DNA from: Bradyrhizobium sp. CCH5-F6
GTDB taxonomy: Bacteria; Pseudomonadota; Alphaproteobacteria; Rhizobiales; Xanthobacteraceae
Assembly: GCF_001556045.1 (NCBI RefSeq)
Contig: NZ_LSIC01000124.1
Span: 62,001 to 126,000 of the forward strand
Reading direction: 5' to 3'
Length of the DNA: 64,000 nt
In this document: positions 52,918-61,967 of the stretch, in pieces
How the letters are laid out: the number at the start of each line of letters is the position of its first letter
How positions within the stretch are numbered: position 1 is the first letter of the stretch
Notes under the pieces: generated by a model
The model's database searches: none
The model's input: only the letters and a program-made list of their open reading frames with translations
What the model was told of the DNA's origin: nothing
Translations under genes and position numbers: made by a program

Positions 52918-53718
52918 TCAGCGCTTCCTCAGGATGACGTGATAGTCGCCGCGGCGGACGTCGGTGCCGCGCGGAAGCACAGCGTTCAGCATCGCGGCGC
53001 CGGCGTCGACGAGGGCCGCGAACAGCGGCTTGCGCCGGCGCATCTCAGGGTAGCGCGGGCTCTCGACTTCACGACGATAGATCATGTCGAGGCCGTTGGC
53101 GGCCGCGAATGCTACGAGCCGGGGCAGCGTCACAAGCGGATGGAAGAACGTCGGGAACGGCGGTTCGCCGGGCAGGCCGGCATCCTTGATGCCGCGGATG
53201 TGCCGGTAGAACCAGACGTGGAACCAGTGCGGCGAGTATTTGGTGACGACCCCGGAGAGCGAGCGCGGGTTGGGCGCGCCGATCAGGATCATCCCGCCGC
53301 GCTTGAGCGAGTCGCGGAAGTTCAAGAGCGCGGCGTCGACCTTCGGCAGATGCTCGATGACGTTGTAGCAGATCACGAGATCGAAAGTCTCGCGCCCGAA
53401 GCGGTAGGTCTGGACGTCGCCGAGGATCGCCTCGTCGGCGTAGGTGTTGTTACGGACCTGGTCCTCGTCGATGTCGACGACGGTGACTCTGCTGCGGCCC
53501 AGCAATTCCGGCGGCAGGACGCTGCACGAGCCGCCGCCGGCTTCATAGATGGCGAGCCGGTCCTGCGGCAGCTCGCGGCACAGCACATCGTGCACGGCGA
53601 GCAGGCTGTCGCGTGCTTCGCCGGGGACCAGATCGTGCAGCGCCTGGGTGGGTGGTGTGGCCGCGGAGACGTTGATTGCCGTGGCTGTCGCGAAGTCGAT
53701 CGTGGCTGGCTTGTTCAT
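52918..53718 (-). CDS. SAM-dependent methyltransferase
   Basis: A 266-residue class I methyltransferase. Motif I appears as YEAGGGSCSVL (about residue 60), motif II as VTVVDIDEDQVRNN, then TFDLVICYNVIEHLPKVDA and FRDSLKRGGMILIGAPNP. This is the Methyltransf_11/23 type common in polysaccharide clusters, where it caps or modifies a sugar or lipid carrier. It is transcribed in the same direction as the GumC operon, and the putative CtrA sites lie between. Its own promoter is in the 408-base divergent gap. Confidence 0.88.
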   Translation of the reverse strand: MNKPATIDFATATAINVSAATPPTQALHDLVPGEARDSLLAVHDVLCRELPQDRLAIYEAGGGSCSVLPPELLGRSRVTVVDIDEDQVRNNTYADEAILGDVQTYRFGRETFDLVICYNVIEHLPKVDAALLNFRDSLKRGGMILIGAPNPRSLSGVVTKYSPHWFHVWFYRHIRGIKDAGLPGEPPFPTFFHPLVTLPRLVAFAAANGLDMIYRREVESPRYPEMRRRKPLFAALVDAGAAMLNAVLPRGTDVRRGDYHVILRKR

Positions 53719-54126
53719 GATTTTCTGACCGCGCTTGTTCTATTCAAATTTACAGGAAAAGACTTGCTTGCCCGAAGAGCAAATCTGATGCCGCGCCGTC
53801 TCACTGATCGCAGTGCTTACGGGCAGGTTAATGCGTATAGGCGTTAACTACGGCGTTGTTCATGTTGAGATGCTGTCGGCGCACTGGACCGCGAATTGCA
53901 CTACCACGCGTGCGAGGTTCTGCGGCAGAAGCACGCGAAGGCGGTTAACTGCATGGTGTTGGGCCAAGATGACTGCAGATGGCCGGCGTGGCGTGGCGGA
54001 TGTGCCGCGCGCCGACCGTTCATTTTGGCACGCATCTGTTCCGCTGCGGCGTGCCATCGCGGGACGAGGTCGATCCGCGCGATCGAAGCAGGGCTTTTTC
54101 AATATATCTCGGACATCTAGGACGTC
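53719..54126. other. Divergent intergenic region of the polysaccharide cluster
   Basis: No convincing gene in these 408 bases. It serves the divergent methyltransferase and glycosyltransferase promoters. GGTTAA (TTAACC on the other strand) occurs at 53826-53831 and 53943-53948, and GGCGTTAACTA at 53840-53850. The two related GGCG-TTAACT-type elements are about 100 bases apart and resemble CtrA half-sites. Confidence 0.45.
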
Positions 54127-55155
54127 ATGACATTGATCCCGACAGACCTGTCCGCCACGCGCATCTCGGACGTCGTGTGCGATCCCAACCGGGAGATCGT
54201 GGCGAGCTCCCGCGTCATCGACCTGTCGGTTGGAATTGTCGTCTGCATTCCCTGTTTCCGGCGCCCGCAGCATCTGCGGCTGACCCTGGACTCGCTTGCG
54301 AGCCAGCGTACACCCCGCTCTTTCGCCGTCGTCATGGTCGAGAATGACGCTGCGCGGCGCGAGAGCGCGCCGGTCGCCGCCGAGTATCTCGCCGATGGCC
54401 GGCTCCAGGGCGTCTGCCTCGTCGAGAAACGGCAGGGCAATTGCCAGGCGATCAACGCCGCGTTCGAGACGGCGCAAGCGTTGTTCCCCGCCGCGACCCG
54501 CTTCCTGATGATCGACGACGACGAGATCGCCTCACCCGACTGGCTCGAGCTGATGGTTCGCACCGCGGAGGCGACCGGCGCCGACGTGGTCGGCGGGCCG
54601 GTGCTGCCGGTGTTCGACGACGACAGCCAACCCTGGCTGGCGCGGCATCCGGCCTTCTGTCCCGCCTATGACTATAGCGGGGCGGTGCCGCTGATCTATG
54701 GCTGCGGCAACTGTCTGATCACCCGTGCCGCTTTCGAACGATTCGAGCGTCCCGCGTTCGATCTGCGCTTCAATTTCCTCGGTGGCGGCGATTGCGACTT
54801 CTTCGTGCGGTGCCGTGACGCCGGCCTGCGCTTCCACTGGACTGCGGAGGCCGTCATCACCGAGACCGTTCCGCACAACCGCACCAGCCTCGGCTGGATC
54901 GCGAAGCGCGGCCTGCGCATCGGTGCGATCAACTATCGTGTGCAGTACAAGGCCGCGCAGAGCGCGGCGGCGCGGGCGCGGGTGTTCGCGCAGATGCTTG
55001 GACGGCTGCCGCTGTCGCTGGTTCGCACCGCAGCCTTGTTGACGTCGTCGAAAGCCGTCGTCGCGATGCATCCCATGATGGTTGCGTTTGGCGCTGCCTT
55101 GGCGGCTTTCGGCGTCGAGCCGAAGCCTTATGAGGCCTCAAAGATCGTCTCTTGA
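54127..55155 (+). CDS. Family 2 glycosyltransferase
   Basis: A 342-residue GT-A enzyme. VCIPCFRRPQHLRLTLDSLA gives the nucleotide-binding start, FLMIDDDEIASPDWLELM contains the DxD-type metal site, and GGGDCDFFVRCRDAG resembles the ED catalytic segment. It transfers a sugar in the cytosol to a growing lipid-linked unit of the exopolysaccharide. The C terminus has an amphipathic/hydrophobic stretch (MMVAFGAALAAFGV) that may contact the membrane. It converges with the second glycosyltransferase gene (12-base gap). Confidence 0.9.
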   Translation: MTLIPTDLSATRISDVVCDPNREIVASSRVIDLSVGIVVCIPCFRRPQHLRLTLDSLASQRTPRSFAVVMVENDAARRESAPVAAEYLADGRLQGVCLVEKRQGNCQAINAAFETAQALFPAATRFLMIDDDEIASPDWLELMVRTAEATGADVVGGPVLPVFDDDSQPWLARHPAFCPAYDYSGAVPLIYGCGNCLITRAAFERFERPAFDLRFNFLGGGDCDFFVRCRDAGLRFHWTAEAVITETVPHNRTSLGWIAKRGLRIGAINYRVQYKAAQSAAARARVFAQMLGRLPLSLVRTAALLTSSKAVVAMHPMMVAFGAALAAFGVEPKPYEASKIVS

Positions 55156-55167
55156 GGCGGCGGCGGA

Positions 55168-56151
55168 CTAGATGCCGAAACGGGCGAGGGCGACCCTGAT
55201 CGCGGAGCGTGGCAGCGATTTGAGCGACCGCCGGCCGATCATCGCGAGATAAGCGAAGGCCTCGCGATACCTGCCGAAGCGAACCGCTTGCATCGCCGAA
55301 TAGGTGACGAGATGGATCTCGGCTGCCTGGCGCAACCCGCTCGCCGTGCCCTCGGGCAGTCTCGCCAGGATCAGCCCGTCGTCGAACACCCGTGCGACCG
55401 CCGGCAAGAAATCCTGCGGTGTTCGCACCGCCGCGTTCATCGTGTTGGCGGTGTGCAGGCGATAGTCCAGCAGGAGCTTTGGCGCGAATTCGAACTCGCC
55501 GATTGCCGCAAGGCGGCACCAGCAATGCCAGTCTTCGCAATATTTGAGGGAGACGTCGAAACCGCCGATGGCGCGGAAAGCCTCCGCGCGGGTAAGCGCG
55601 ATGCCGCCATTGACGATGAAGTTGCCGCTCGCGAGCCGCTCCAGCACGTCGCCTGATGGCTTGCGGCGTGCTTTCAGCAGGTCGCGCCGACCGATCTGCC
55701 GTCCTTCGCTGTCGATCGTGTTGTAATCGCCATAGACGAGAACCGCGCGTGGAGCACCGCGCGCTGCCGCCAGCAGCGCCGCCACCGCGCCGGGCCGCAG
55801 GCGGTCGTCGGCATCGAGGAAGATGAGCCACTCGCCGCTCGCATGCCGGGCGCCGAGATTGCGCGCCGCCGAGACGCCGGCGGAGTCGTTTTGGATCAGG
55901 CGCACCCGCGAGTCGTGCACGTCACGGACGATCGCAACAGTGTCGTCGGACGAGCCGTCGTCCACGACGATCACCTCGCCGACATCGGCTTGCGCAAGCG
56001 CGCTCGCAATGGTTTCCCCGACATAGGCTGCAGCGTTCTTGGCGGGAATGACGACGGATACCGCGACCGGGTTCGCCGGCAGCGGGCTACGTATGCCGGC
56101 AGACGCGCGCGGTGCGACCGGCAGTTCGAGAACGTCGTCGGCGGTGATCAC
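55168..56151 (-). CDS. Family 2 glycosyltransferase
   Basis: A 327-residue GT2 enzyme. It has VSVVIPAKNAAAYVGETI, VGEVIVVDDGSSDDTV, GVSAARNLGARHASGEW and the DxD in IFLDADDRL. Later segments GGIALTRAEAFRAIGGFD and YCEDWHCWCRLA correspond to the acceptor/catalytic ED region. It adds a sugar to the repeat unit. The start is GTG 56151 (AAGGCGAG upstream). A perfect TTAA-N7-TTAACC motif lies 17-33 bases before the start. Confidence 0.92.
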   Translation of the reverse strand: MITADDVLELPVAPRASAGIRSPLPANPVAVSVVIPAKNAAAYVGETIASALAQADVGEVIVVDDGSSDDTVAIVRDVHDSRVRLIQNDSAGVSAARNLGARHASGEWLIFLDADDRLRPGAVAALLAAARGAPRAVLVYGDYNTIDSEGRQIGRRDLLKARRKPSGDVLERLASGNFIVNGGIALTRAEAFRAIGGFDVSLKYCEDWHCWCRLAAIGEFEFAPKLLLDYRLHTANTMNAAVRTPQDFLPAVARVFDDGLILARLPEGTASGLRQAAEIHLVTYSAMQAVRFGRYREAFAYLAMIGRRSLKSLPRSAIRVALARFGI

Positions 56152-56167
56152 GAGGCAGCTCGCCTTC

Positions 56168-56184
56168 TTAATGGACTATTAACC
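56168..56184. promoter_or_regulatory. Perfect CtrA-type box TTAA-N7-TTAACC
   Basis: TTAA (56168-56171), seven bases, then TTAACC (56179-56184). This is the consensus for the alphaproteobacterial cell-cycle regulator CtrA. It sits just before the GTG of the minus-strand glycosyltransferase gene and about 270 bases before the O-antigen-ligase-type gene. A further ATGGTTAA (TTAACCAT reversed) is at 56404-56411. The 304-base gap 56152-56455 holds no gene. Confidence 0.55.
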
Positions 56185-56403
56185 AGGGCGCATCTGCCGC
56201 GCTTGCCAACGCCAGCGGACGCAACCTCGGGCGCTGCGGATGATATCCCCATTGTGGTCGAAGCGTTGCCGCGAAGGTCTGCACGGCGCCGGTTTCGTGT
56301 ATTAGCGTTAAGCCGGAGCCATCGAGCCGATGGCAAGCCTGGAAGAATGCGGCCGCAGCTCGATTGCACGAGTGTCCGCCATCGTCGGGATGCTGGTTGA
56401 CGG

Positions 56404-56411
56404 ATGGTTAA
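56404..56411 (-). promoter_or_regulatory. CtrA-type half-site TTAACCAT
   Basis: The minus strand reads TTAACCAT exactly, about 45 bases before the ATG of the ligase-type gene, a position near a likely promoter. Confidence 0.45.
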
Positions 56412-56455
56412 CGGGGACGAGCTAGAAATTGAGGCCCCCCGCCCATCACTTGCCT

Positions 56456-57820
56456 ATGGATTGCAGTTTGGATCGCAGCGCCGCAGACACGACTGAGATC
56501 GAGGCGAGATCGCTCGGCCATGTCCTGCGCCACGCCCTTGCGGGGCTCAACGCCTTGCACGCAGCGCGCTGCGTCGTGGCGGTCGGGTCGCTGCTGCTGG
56601 TGCTGGTGACGCTCGATCCGTTCCCGGACCTGCGCAATCCCGACGTCACCGCCATCGTGGGCGGACGAATGGCACTGACCTATGTCTCCTGGGGGCTCCT
56701 GGCTGCGGTCGCGATGCTGTGTGTCGCAATCTCGGATGCGCCTGCGCTGAAGAGCCTGCTGACACCGCTTCATCTCTGTCTCGTGGGGTGGCTGATGGTC
56801 AACATCGTCTTCTCCGAGAGCCGCGGCGTCTCGCTCCAGCGGTTCGTGCTCACGGCCAGCGTGACATCGCTCGCCGTCTTGCTGCCGTTGCTGCCGCCGA
56901 CGCAGCGCAGTTTCAACCTTTGCCTCGGTGCCGCCGCGCTGGCGCTGCTAGCGCTGTGCTATCTCGGCGTCTTCCTCGCGCCGCAATATTCGATCCACAC
57001 GGCGCTCGATATCACCGAGCCGCAGCTCGCCGGCGACTGGCGCGGCAGTTTCGGCCACAAGAACGTCGCCTCGCCGGTGATGACCATACTGGTCTATGTC
57101 GGCATCTACCTGTCCGCCGTCGGCTCCTTCGTGATGGGCCCGGCGATCGCCGCGCTTGCCGGCATCTTCCTGATCTTCACCGGCGGCAAGACGTCCTCGG
57201 TGCTTTGCGTTGCGATCTACGCGCTGGCGTCGCTGGTCTTCGTCACGCGGAGCGCGTGGCTGAAGCGGATCATCTGCTTCGTGCCGCTGATCCTGATGAA
57301 CCTGCTCACGGTCGGCAGCGTCATGAGCCCGGCGCTCGGTGGCTTGACGCGGCTGCTTCCGCTCGATCCCACCTTCACCGGCCGCTCCGCGATCTGGGAG
57401 TTCGCGCTCGCGGCCGTCGCGGAGAAGCCGATCATCGGTCACGGCTATGCGGCGTTCTGGGACGACGTGACGGCACGTCAGACCGCGCAAGGTGCCGAAT
57501 GGGCGACCACCGCGGCTCATAGCCACAACAGCTATCTCGATCTCGCAGTCACCATCGGCCTGCCTGGCCTGTTGCTGGTCGTTCTCGTCTTCGTGCTGGC
57601 GCCGCTCGGCAATTTCCAGACGGCCCAGGCGCACAGCCGCAGCAGCGCGCTGGCCAAGCTGTTCCTGACCGTATGGCTGTTCGGTCTGTACTACGGAGCC
57701 ACCGAGACCTTCCTGCTCGATCGGCAGAATCCGATCTGGTTCATGTTCGCTTTTGCCGTGGCCGGCCTCCACTTCCTGGCGAGGTTCCAATGCGTCGAGC
57801 AGATGGAACCAAAACCCTGA
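56456..57820 (+). CDS. O-antigen ligase/polymerase (Wzy/WaaL) family membrane protein
   Basis: A 454-residue polytopic protein with about ten to eleven transmembrane helices and a large periplasmic loop near residues 295-345 (IIGHGYAAFWDDV, TTAAHSHNSYLDLAVTIG). The HSHNSYLD-like element and preceding G-x-G-Y match the Wzy_C/WaaL signature. In this setting it is probably the polymerase that joins repeat units at the periplasmic face, partner of the GumC-type copolymerase. ATG 56456 was chosen; an in-frame TTG at 56429 with GACGAG upstream would add nine residues. Confidence 0.88.
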   Translation: MDCSLDRSAADTTEIEARSLGHVLRHALAGLNALHAARCVVAVGSLLLVLVTLDPFPDLRNPDVTAIVGGRMALTYVSWGLLAAVAMLCVAISDAPALKSLLTPLHLCLVGWLMVNIVFSESRGVSLQRFVLTASVTSLAVLLPLLPPTQRSFNLCLGAAALALLALCYLGVFLAPQYSIHTALDITEPQLAGDWRGSFGHKNVASPVMTILVYVGIYLSAVGSFVMGPAIAALAGIFLIFTGGKTSSVLCVAIYALASLVFVTRSAWLKRIICFVPLILMNLLTVGSVMSPALGGLTRLLPLDPTFTGRSAIWEFALAAVAEKPIIGHGYAAFWDDVTARQTAQGAEWATTAAHSHNSYLDLAVTIGLPGLLLVVLVFVLAPLGNFQTAQAHSRSSALAKLFLTVWLFGLYYGATETFLLDRQNPIWFMFAFAVAGLHFLARFQCVEQMEPKP

Positions 57821-57941
57821 CAGCTTGTCGCAGCCGGGCCGTCCCGAGTGGCAACTGCTTAAGGATGAGCAGAGACGTTGCTTGTGGTCTGCAGCAGAAC
57901 ATCATCTATCTGGAAACACTCAGTAGTCGTATGCGCAACGA

Positions 57942-59087
57942 ATGACCTTTCTCAGCGTCGAGCAATTGGATGGTCGGGCGTCGAGCACGTCGGGAATCGC
58001 GATCGATTTCCTGCGTGACTGGCGGCAGGTGGCCTCGCGCCTGAATGGCGGACACCGCACCGCGTTCCAGCATGTCTACTGGCTGGGCGCCTGGTACGAG
58101 GCGTTTCGCGAAGTCACCCCGCTGATCGCCGTGGTCTCCGATGCCGCCAGCGGCAAGGACATCGCGATCGTGCCGATGATCAGCCACGTCAGGCGCGGCA
58201 TCCGCGTCGTCGAATTCGCGGACCTCGGCGTCTCCGACAATAACGCGCCGATCCTGATGCTCGATGCTGCGTTGGACGCGGGGGCAGCGGGTGCGTTCAA
58301 CAGGGCCCTGATCGACGCGCTGCGGGCGCTGCCCGACGGTTTCGATCTGCTCCGCCTGAGGAAGATGCCGGCGCAAGTCGGCGGCAAGCCCAATCCGCTG
58401 GTGTCGCTCGGCCGGATCGGATCCTCCTCGCTCAATGGCAATCTCGTGCTGATGGGCGACGACTACGAATCCTACCAGGCCTCGATCAAGCGCATGCAGA
58501 TGCCGCGCTGCTGGCGCGTCTTCACCCGTCATACCGGCGCGCGGTTCGAGATCGCCACGGATATCGCGCGCGCGCTCGAACTGCTGGACGTGATGGATGT
58601 GCAGCAGCAGGCGCGCATGCAAAAGCTCGGCTCGCCGTTCGTCCTCAACGACGAGACCCATGCGCGGTTCTATCGTGAGGTTGCCCGCCAGGGCATCAGA
58701 GAAGGTTATGCCGTCGTCTCGGCGCTGGTTTGCGACGAGGGCGTCATCGGCACCTCGTTCGGCGTCAGGCAAGGCGCAACCTATTATCTGCTGCGCATCA
58801 GCCACGGCGGCGATTCATGGTCGAGTTGCTCGCCCGGGCTGCTCGTCATCGAGCGCACCATGGCGGCGCTGCATGCAAAGGGCGTGCGTCGTTTCGATCT
58901 CAGCATCGGCAACCAGGATTACAAGCGCCGCTTCGGCGCCACGAAGATCCCGCTGACCGATGTCAGCGTCGCGCTGTCCTGGCGCGGCCTGCCCTATGCA
59001 TGGCGGGACCATGCCGCGCAGGGCTTGCGCCGCCACCCGAAGCTCGCCTCACTCGCGGCGCGTGCGATTGGCAAGGGACCACGCTGA
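57942..59087 (+). CDS. GNAT-type acetyltransferase, CelD/BioF2-like
   Basis: A 381-residue protein of the Acetyltransf_6 (BioF2-like) group often called cellulose biosynthesis protein CelD. It has two tandem GNAT-like halves; the second contains GYAVVSALVCDEGVIGTSFG, YYLLRISHGGDSWSSCSPG and FDLSIGNQDYKRRFGA, the hallmark G-x-x-x-YK-x-RF ending. It probably acylates a sugar or lipid precursor of the exopolysaccharide. It follows the ligase-type gene by 121 bases on the same strand. Confidence 0.88.
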   Translation: MTFLSVEQLDGRASSTSGIAIDFLRDWRQVASRLNGGHRTAFQHVYWLGAWYEAFREVTPLIAVVSDAASGKDIAIVPMISHVRRGIRVVEFADLGVSDNNAPILMLDAALDAGAAGAFNRALIDALRALPDGFDLLRLRKMPAQVGGKPNPLVSLGRIGSSSLNGNLVLMGDDYESYQASIKRMQMPRCWRVFTRHTGARFEIATDIARALELLDVMDVQQQARMQKLGSPFVLNDETHARFYREVARQGIREGYAVVSALVCDEGVIGTSFGVRQGATYYLLRISHGGDSWSSCSPGLLVIERTMAALHAKGVRRFDLSIGNQDYKRRFGATKIPLTDVSVALSWRGLPYAWRDHAAQGLRRHPKLASLAARAIGKGPR

Positions 59088-59108
59088 TCGTTGCCGTCCT
59101 TCTCGCCG

Positions 59109-59648
59109 TCACCTCCGCAGGCCCGCACTGAAAGCGTCCAGCAATGCGCGTCCCTGCGGCCAGTCGCCGAGCCCGCTCGAGGCATTGATGTGGCCGAGTG
59201 CGCCAGCCACGATCAGGCCGGACTGCCAATCATGTGCCCGTTGCCGGGTCGCCTCGAGCGCGCCATAGGGATCATTGGTGCTCGCGATGACGAGCGCGGG
59301 AAAGCGCAGCGTGCCGTTCGGGACCGGCCGGAACGCGGCGGCCTCCGCGGGAAAGTTGGCGCCGTCCGGATCGGGGACAGCGACCAGAAAGGCGCCCGCA
59401 ATCGCGGAGGGGAAGCGAGCGGCCCAGTGCGCCACCAGCAGGCAGGCGAGGCTGTGTGCGACCAGGACAGGCGGCCTCGCGCAGCGCTCGACCGCGCGCT
59501 CCAGGGACTGCTCCCAGTCGCGGAGGTCCGGCTGGTCCCAGCTCGCCGGCTGAAATCGCCTGGCGCGGGCATCAGCCTGCTCCCATAGCGTTTGCCAATG
59601 GGCATCGCCGGAGCCGCCGAGGCCGGGCAAAGTGATGATGTCGTGCAT
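59109..59648 (-). CDS. RBBP9/YdeN-type serine hydrolase
   Basis: A 179-residue small alpha/beta hydrolase. MHDIITLPGLGGSGDAHWQ is the typical N-terminal loop, the nucleophile is in LVAHSLACLL, the acid in ASTNDPYG and the histidine in ALGHINASSGLGDWP, all as in RBBP9/YdeN proteins. The physiological substrate is unknown; this family contains serine hydrolases with aminopeptidase-like or esterase activity. ATG 59648 was chosen because it restores the standard length. It is divergent from an Lrp-family gene. Confidence 0.9.
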   Translation of the reverse strand: MHDIITLPGLGGSGDAHWQTLWEQADARARRFQPASWDQPDLRDWEQSLERAVERCARPPVLVAHSLACLLVAHWAARFPSAIAGAFLVAVPDPDGANFPAEAAAFRPVPNGTLRFPALVIASTNDPYGALEATRQRAHDWQSGLIVAGALGHINASSGLGDWPQGRALLDAFSAGLRR

Positions 59649-59770
59649 GATCGTCCCGTGATATCTGAGGTGACGTCGCAGTGTGGCCGATCGCGGTCCT
59701 GCATCACATGGCAAGTCATCGGCGGAAGCGGCCGTCTGCCGATGATCTCAAGGTGGAACGGAGAATTTTG

Positions 59771-60247
59771 TTGGATCGCTTCGGGAGCGTCGACGCCAAG
59801 GATTTGAAGATCCTCGAGGCACTGCAGGCCAACGCGCGGGTGCCGCTGTCCGAGCTTGGCCGCTCCGTAGGGCTGTCCCAGCCGGCCGTCTCCGAACGGG
59901 TCAAGCGGCTCGAGGAAGCCGGGATCATCGAAGGCTACGGCGCCCGTATCAACCCGCGCGCCCTCGGGCTCGGCCTGATGGCGCTCGTGCGCCTGCGCAC
60001 CTCGCATGAGCATATCAAGACCTGCCTCAAACGGTTCAGCGAAATTCCCCACATCGTCGAAGTCCATCGCGTGACGGGCGATGACTGCTTCGTGTTGAAA
60101 GTGCTGGTGCCGGCGCCGGAAGATCTCGAAACGATCGTGGATCGTATTGCCGGTTTCGGCGCCGTCACGACCTCGCTGGTGCTGCGGAGTGAGCCTGCGC
60201 GGCCGATCGGCAAGGAGCTTGTCAGGAAGAAAGCCGAACGCGCTTGA
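59771..60247 (+). CDS. Lrp/AsnC-family regulator
   Basis: A 158-residue regulator: HTH (DLKILEALQANARVPLSELG, VGLSQPAVSERVKRLEEAGI), then the RAM domain (IVEVHRVTGDDCFVLKVLVP). TTG at 59771 has GGAG at 59760-59763 at ideal spacing, and the resulting LDRFGSVDAKDL start is typical; ATG 59708 would add 21 basic residues without a good site. Divergent from the RBBP9-type gene, which it may control. Ligand unknown. Confidence 0.9.
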   Translation: MDRFGSVDAKDLKILEALQANARVPLSELGRSVGLSQPAVSERVKRLEEAGIIEGYGARINPRALGLGLMALVRLRTSHEHIKTCLKRFSEIPHIVEVHRVTGDDCFVLKVLVPAPEDLETIVDRIAGFGAVTTSLVLRSEPARPIGKELVRKKAERA

Positions 60248-60433
60248 GGCTGGCGCCCGGCTTCAAGATCCCGCGCAGCCGGCGCACATCCGGCCGCGTG
60301 ACGCCCGGAACAGGCTGCGGCAATACCAGCGCCGCATCAGTGCCTGGGCGGGCCTGCGGATCGTCTGCGCAATCAGCAAGAGTTCGAAAGCCATTCTCGT
60401 CGTCTTCGTCCAATATGATCCGTCAAATAGATG

Positions 60434-60463
60434 GGGCGGCATCCTCGAATCAGAATGCCGCCC
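60434..60463. terminator. Hairpin between convergent lrp and wrbA
   Basis: GGGCGGCAT (60434-60442) pairs perfectly with ATGCCGCCC (60455-60463), loop 12 bases, in the 276-base convergent gap. No T run on either side. Nothing else was recognised in the gap. Confidence 0.5.
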
Positions 60464-60523
60464 AGATCGCATCAGCCATGCAGTCGATCGTAAGGCTTTG
60501 ACTGCGCGGCTTGGCCATACAGC

Positions 60524-61123
60524 TCAGCCGTGCAGTTTCTTCGCGGTCTCCGCGATCTGGCGGCCCTGATAGCGTGCGCCGGCGAGCTCGTTGGCGCTGG
60601 GCTGGCGGCTGCCGTCGCCGCCGGTGATCGTGGTAGCGCCGTAGGGTGCGCCGCCGGTGACCTCGTCGAGCTTCATCTGGCCGGCGAAGCCGTAGTTCAT
60701 GCCGACCACCACCATGCCGAAATGCAGGAGGTTGGTGATGATCGAGAACAGCGTCGTCTCCTGGCCGCCGTGCTGGGTCGCGGTCGCAGTGAAGGCGCCG
60801 CCGACCTTGCCGTGCAGGGCGCCCTTGGCCCAGAGCCCGCCGGCCTGGTCGAGAAAGTTCGCCATCTGCGAGGCCATGCGGCCGAAGCGTGTGCCGGTGC
60901 CGACGATGATCGCGTCGTAGTTCGCGAGGTCCTCGATTTTGGCGACTGGCGCGGCCTGATCGAGCTTGTAGTGCGAGGCTTTCGCGACCTCGGCCGGCAC
61001 CAGCTCCGGCACGCGCTTGATGTCGACAATGGCGCCGGCTTCGCGCGCGCCTTCCGCGACGGCGTTGGCCATGGCTTCGATGTGGCCATAGGCGGAATAA
61101 TAGAGGACGAGAACTTTGGTCAT
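60524..61123 (-). CDS. wrbA: NAD(P)H:quinone oxidoreductase
   Basis: A 199-residue flavodoxin-fold enzyme. [20 protein letters not shown] is the FMN phosphate loop; [25 protein letters not shown] and [20 protein letters not shown] complete the FMN site as in WrbA. It reduces quinones by two electrons, avoiding semiquinone radicals, in oxidative stress. Full length. The gene lies downstream of the pirin gene on the same strand (47-base gap); the two are probably co-transcribed and controlled by the divergent LysR protein. Confidence 0.96.
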   Translation of the reverse strand: MTKVLVLYYSAYGHIEAMANAVAEGAREAGAIVDIKRVPELVPAEVAKASHYKLDQAAPVAKIEDLANYDAIIVGTGTRFGRMASQMANFLDQAGGLWAKGALHGKVGGAFTATATQHGGQETTLFSIITNLLHFGMVVVGMNYGFAGQMKLDEVTGGAPYGATTITGGDGSRQPSANELAGARYQGRQIAETAKKLHG

Positions 61124-61170
61124 GGGTGGTCTCCGTTGGGATTGGGATAGATGATGGATTGCTTGGATCG

Positions 61171-61869
61171 TTACGCCGCGTCGACGAGCACGAGCTCGGA
61201 GTCTTCCAGAGCCGTGATCTTCAGCCTGGCCTCGTCGTGGATCGCGGCGCCGTCGCGCGCATTGACGCGCACGCCGTTGATCTCGACGGAGCCGGCCGCA
61301 GGCACGAGGTAGAGATGCCGCGACGTCTGCGGCTCATACTCGGCGCTCTCGCCGGCCTTCAGCGTGGTGGCGAGCACCCGCGCATCGGCCCGGATCGGCA
61401 GCGCGTCCGCGTCGTCCTTGAACCCGCTCGCAATGGTGACGAGCTTGCCGGAGCGGTCCGACTTCGGAAACGGCTTCGAGCCCCAGGTCGGCTGTCCCCC
61501 GTGCTCGGTCGGCTCGATCCAGATCTGGAAGATCCGCGTCCTGGTCGGCTCGAGATTGTACTCGGAGTGGCGGATGCCGCTGCCCGCGCTCATCACCTGC
61601 ACGTCGCCTGCCTCGGTCCGCCCCTCGTTGCCGAGGCTGTCCTGATGGGTGATCGCGCCCTCGCGCACATAGGTGATGATCTCCATGTTGGCGTGGGGAT
61701 GGGCGGGAAAGCCGGTGTTGGGCGCGATTTCATCGTCGTTCCACACCCGCAAGGCGCCATGGCCCATGTTGTTCGGGTCATAATGGCTGGCGAAGGAGAA
61801 ATGATGCTTGGCCTTGAGCCAACCGTGGTCGGCGCCGCCGAGCTTTGCGAAAGGTCTGAGTTCGATCAT
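61171..61869 (-). CDS. Pirin family protein
   Basis: A 232-residue bicupin. The metal-binding cluster is in [16 protein letters not shown] (two His) and SGIRHSEYN (His, Glu), as in YhhW-type pirins with quercetinase activity. The C-terminal cupin is shorter and lacks a metal set. ATG 61869 has AGGAG nine bases upstream. It is divergent from a LysR gene by 98 bases and upstream of wrbA, a common pirin-LysR-wrbA arrangement linked to quinone or flavonoid stress. Confidence 0.94.
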   Translation of the reverse strand: MIELRPFAKLGGADHGWLKAKHHFSFASHYDPNNMGHGALRVWNDDEIAPNTGFPAHPHANMEIITYVREGAITHQDSLGNEGRTEAGDVQVMSAGSGIRHSEYNLEPTRTRIFQIWIEPTEHGGQPTWGSKPFPKSDRSGKLVTIASGFKDDADALPIRADARVLATTLKAGESAEYEPQTSRHLYLVPAAGSVEINGVRVNARDGAAIHDEARLKITALEDSELVLVDAA

Positions 61870-61967
61870 CTGCGTCACTCCTGATGACGCTTGGATAAGC
61901 CGTCCAGCCTGGTATAGAAATAGAAACTGCTGAAACCCATTGTTTCCCAAAGAGACCCGGTGCCGCC

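Noticed and set aside
53813..54130. Plus-strand open frame in the divergent polysaccharide promoter region
   Set aside because: No recognisable sequence, no good ribosome binding site, Arg/Thr-rich; it would overlap the start of the glycosyltransferase gene.
60222..60413. 63-codon minus-strand frame overlapping the end of the Lrp gene
   Set aside because: The translation looks fairly protein-like, but it overlaps the coding end of the regulator and has no ribosome binding site or known relative that I recognise.
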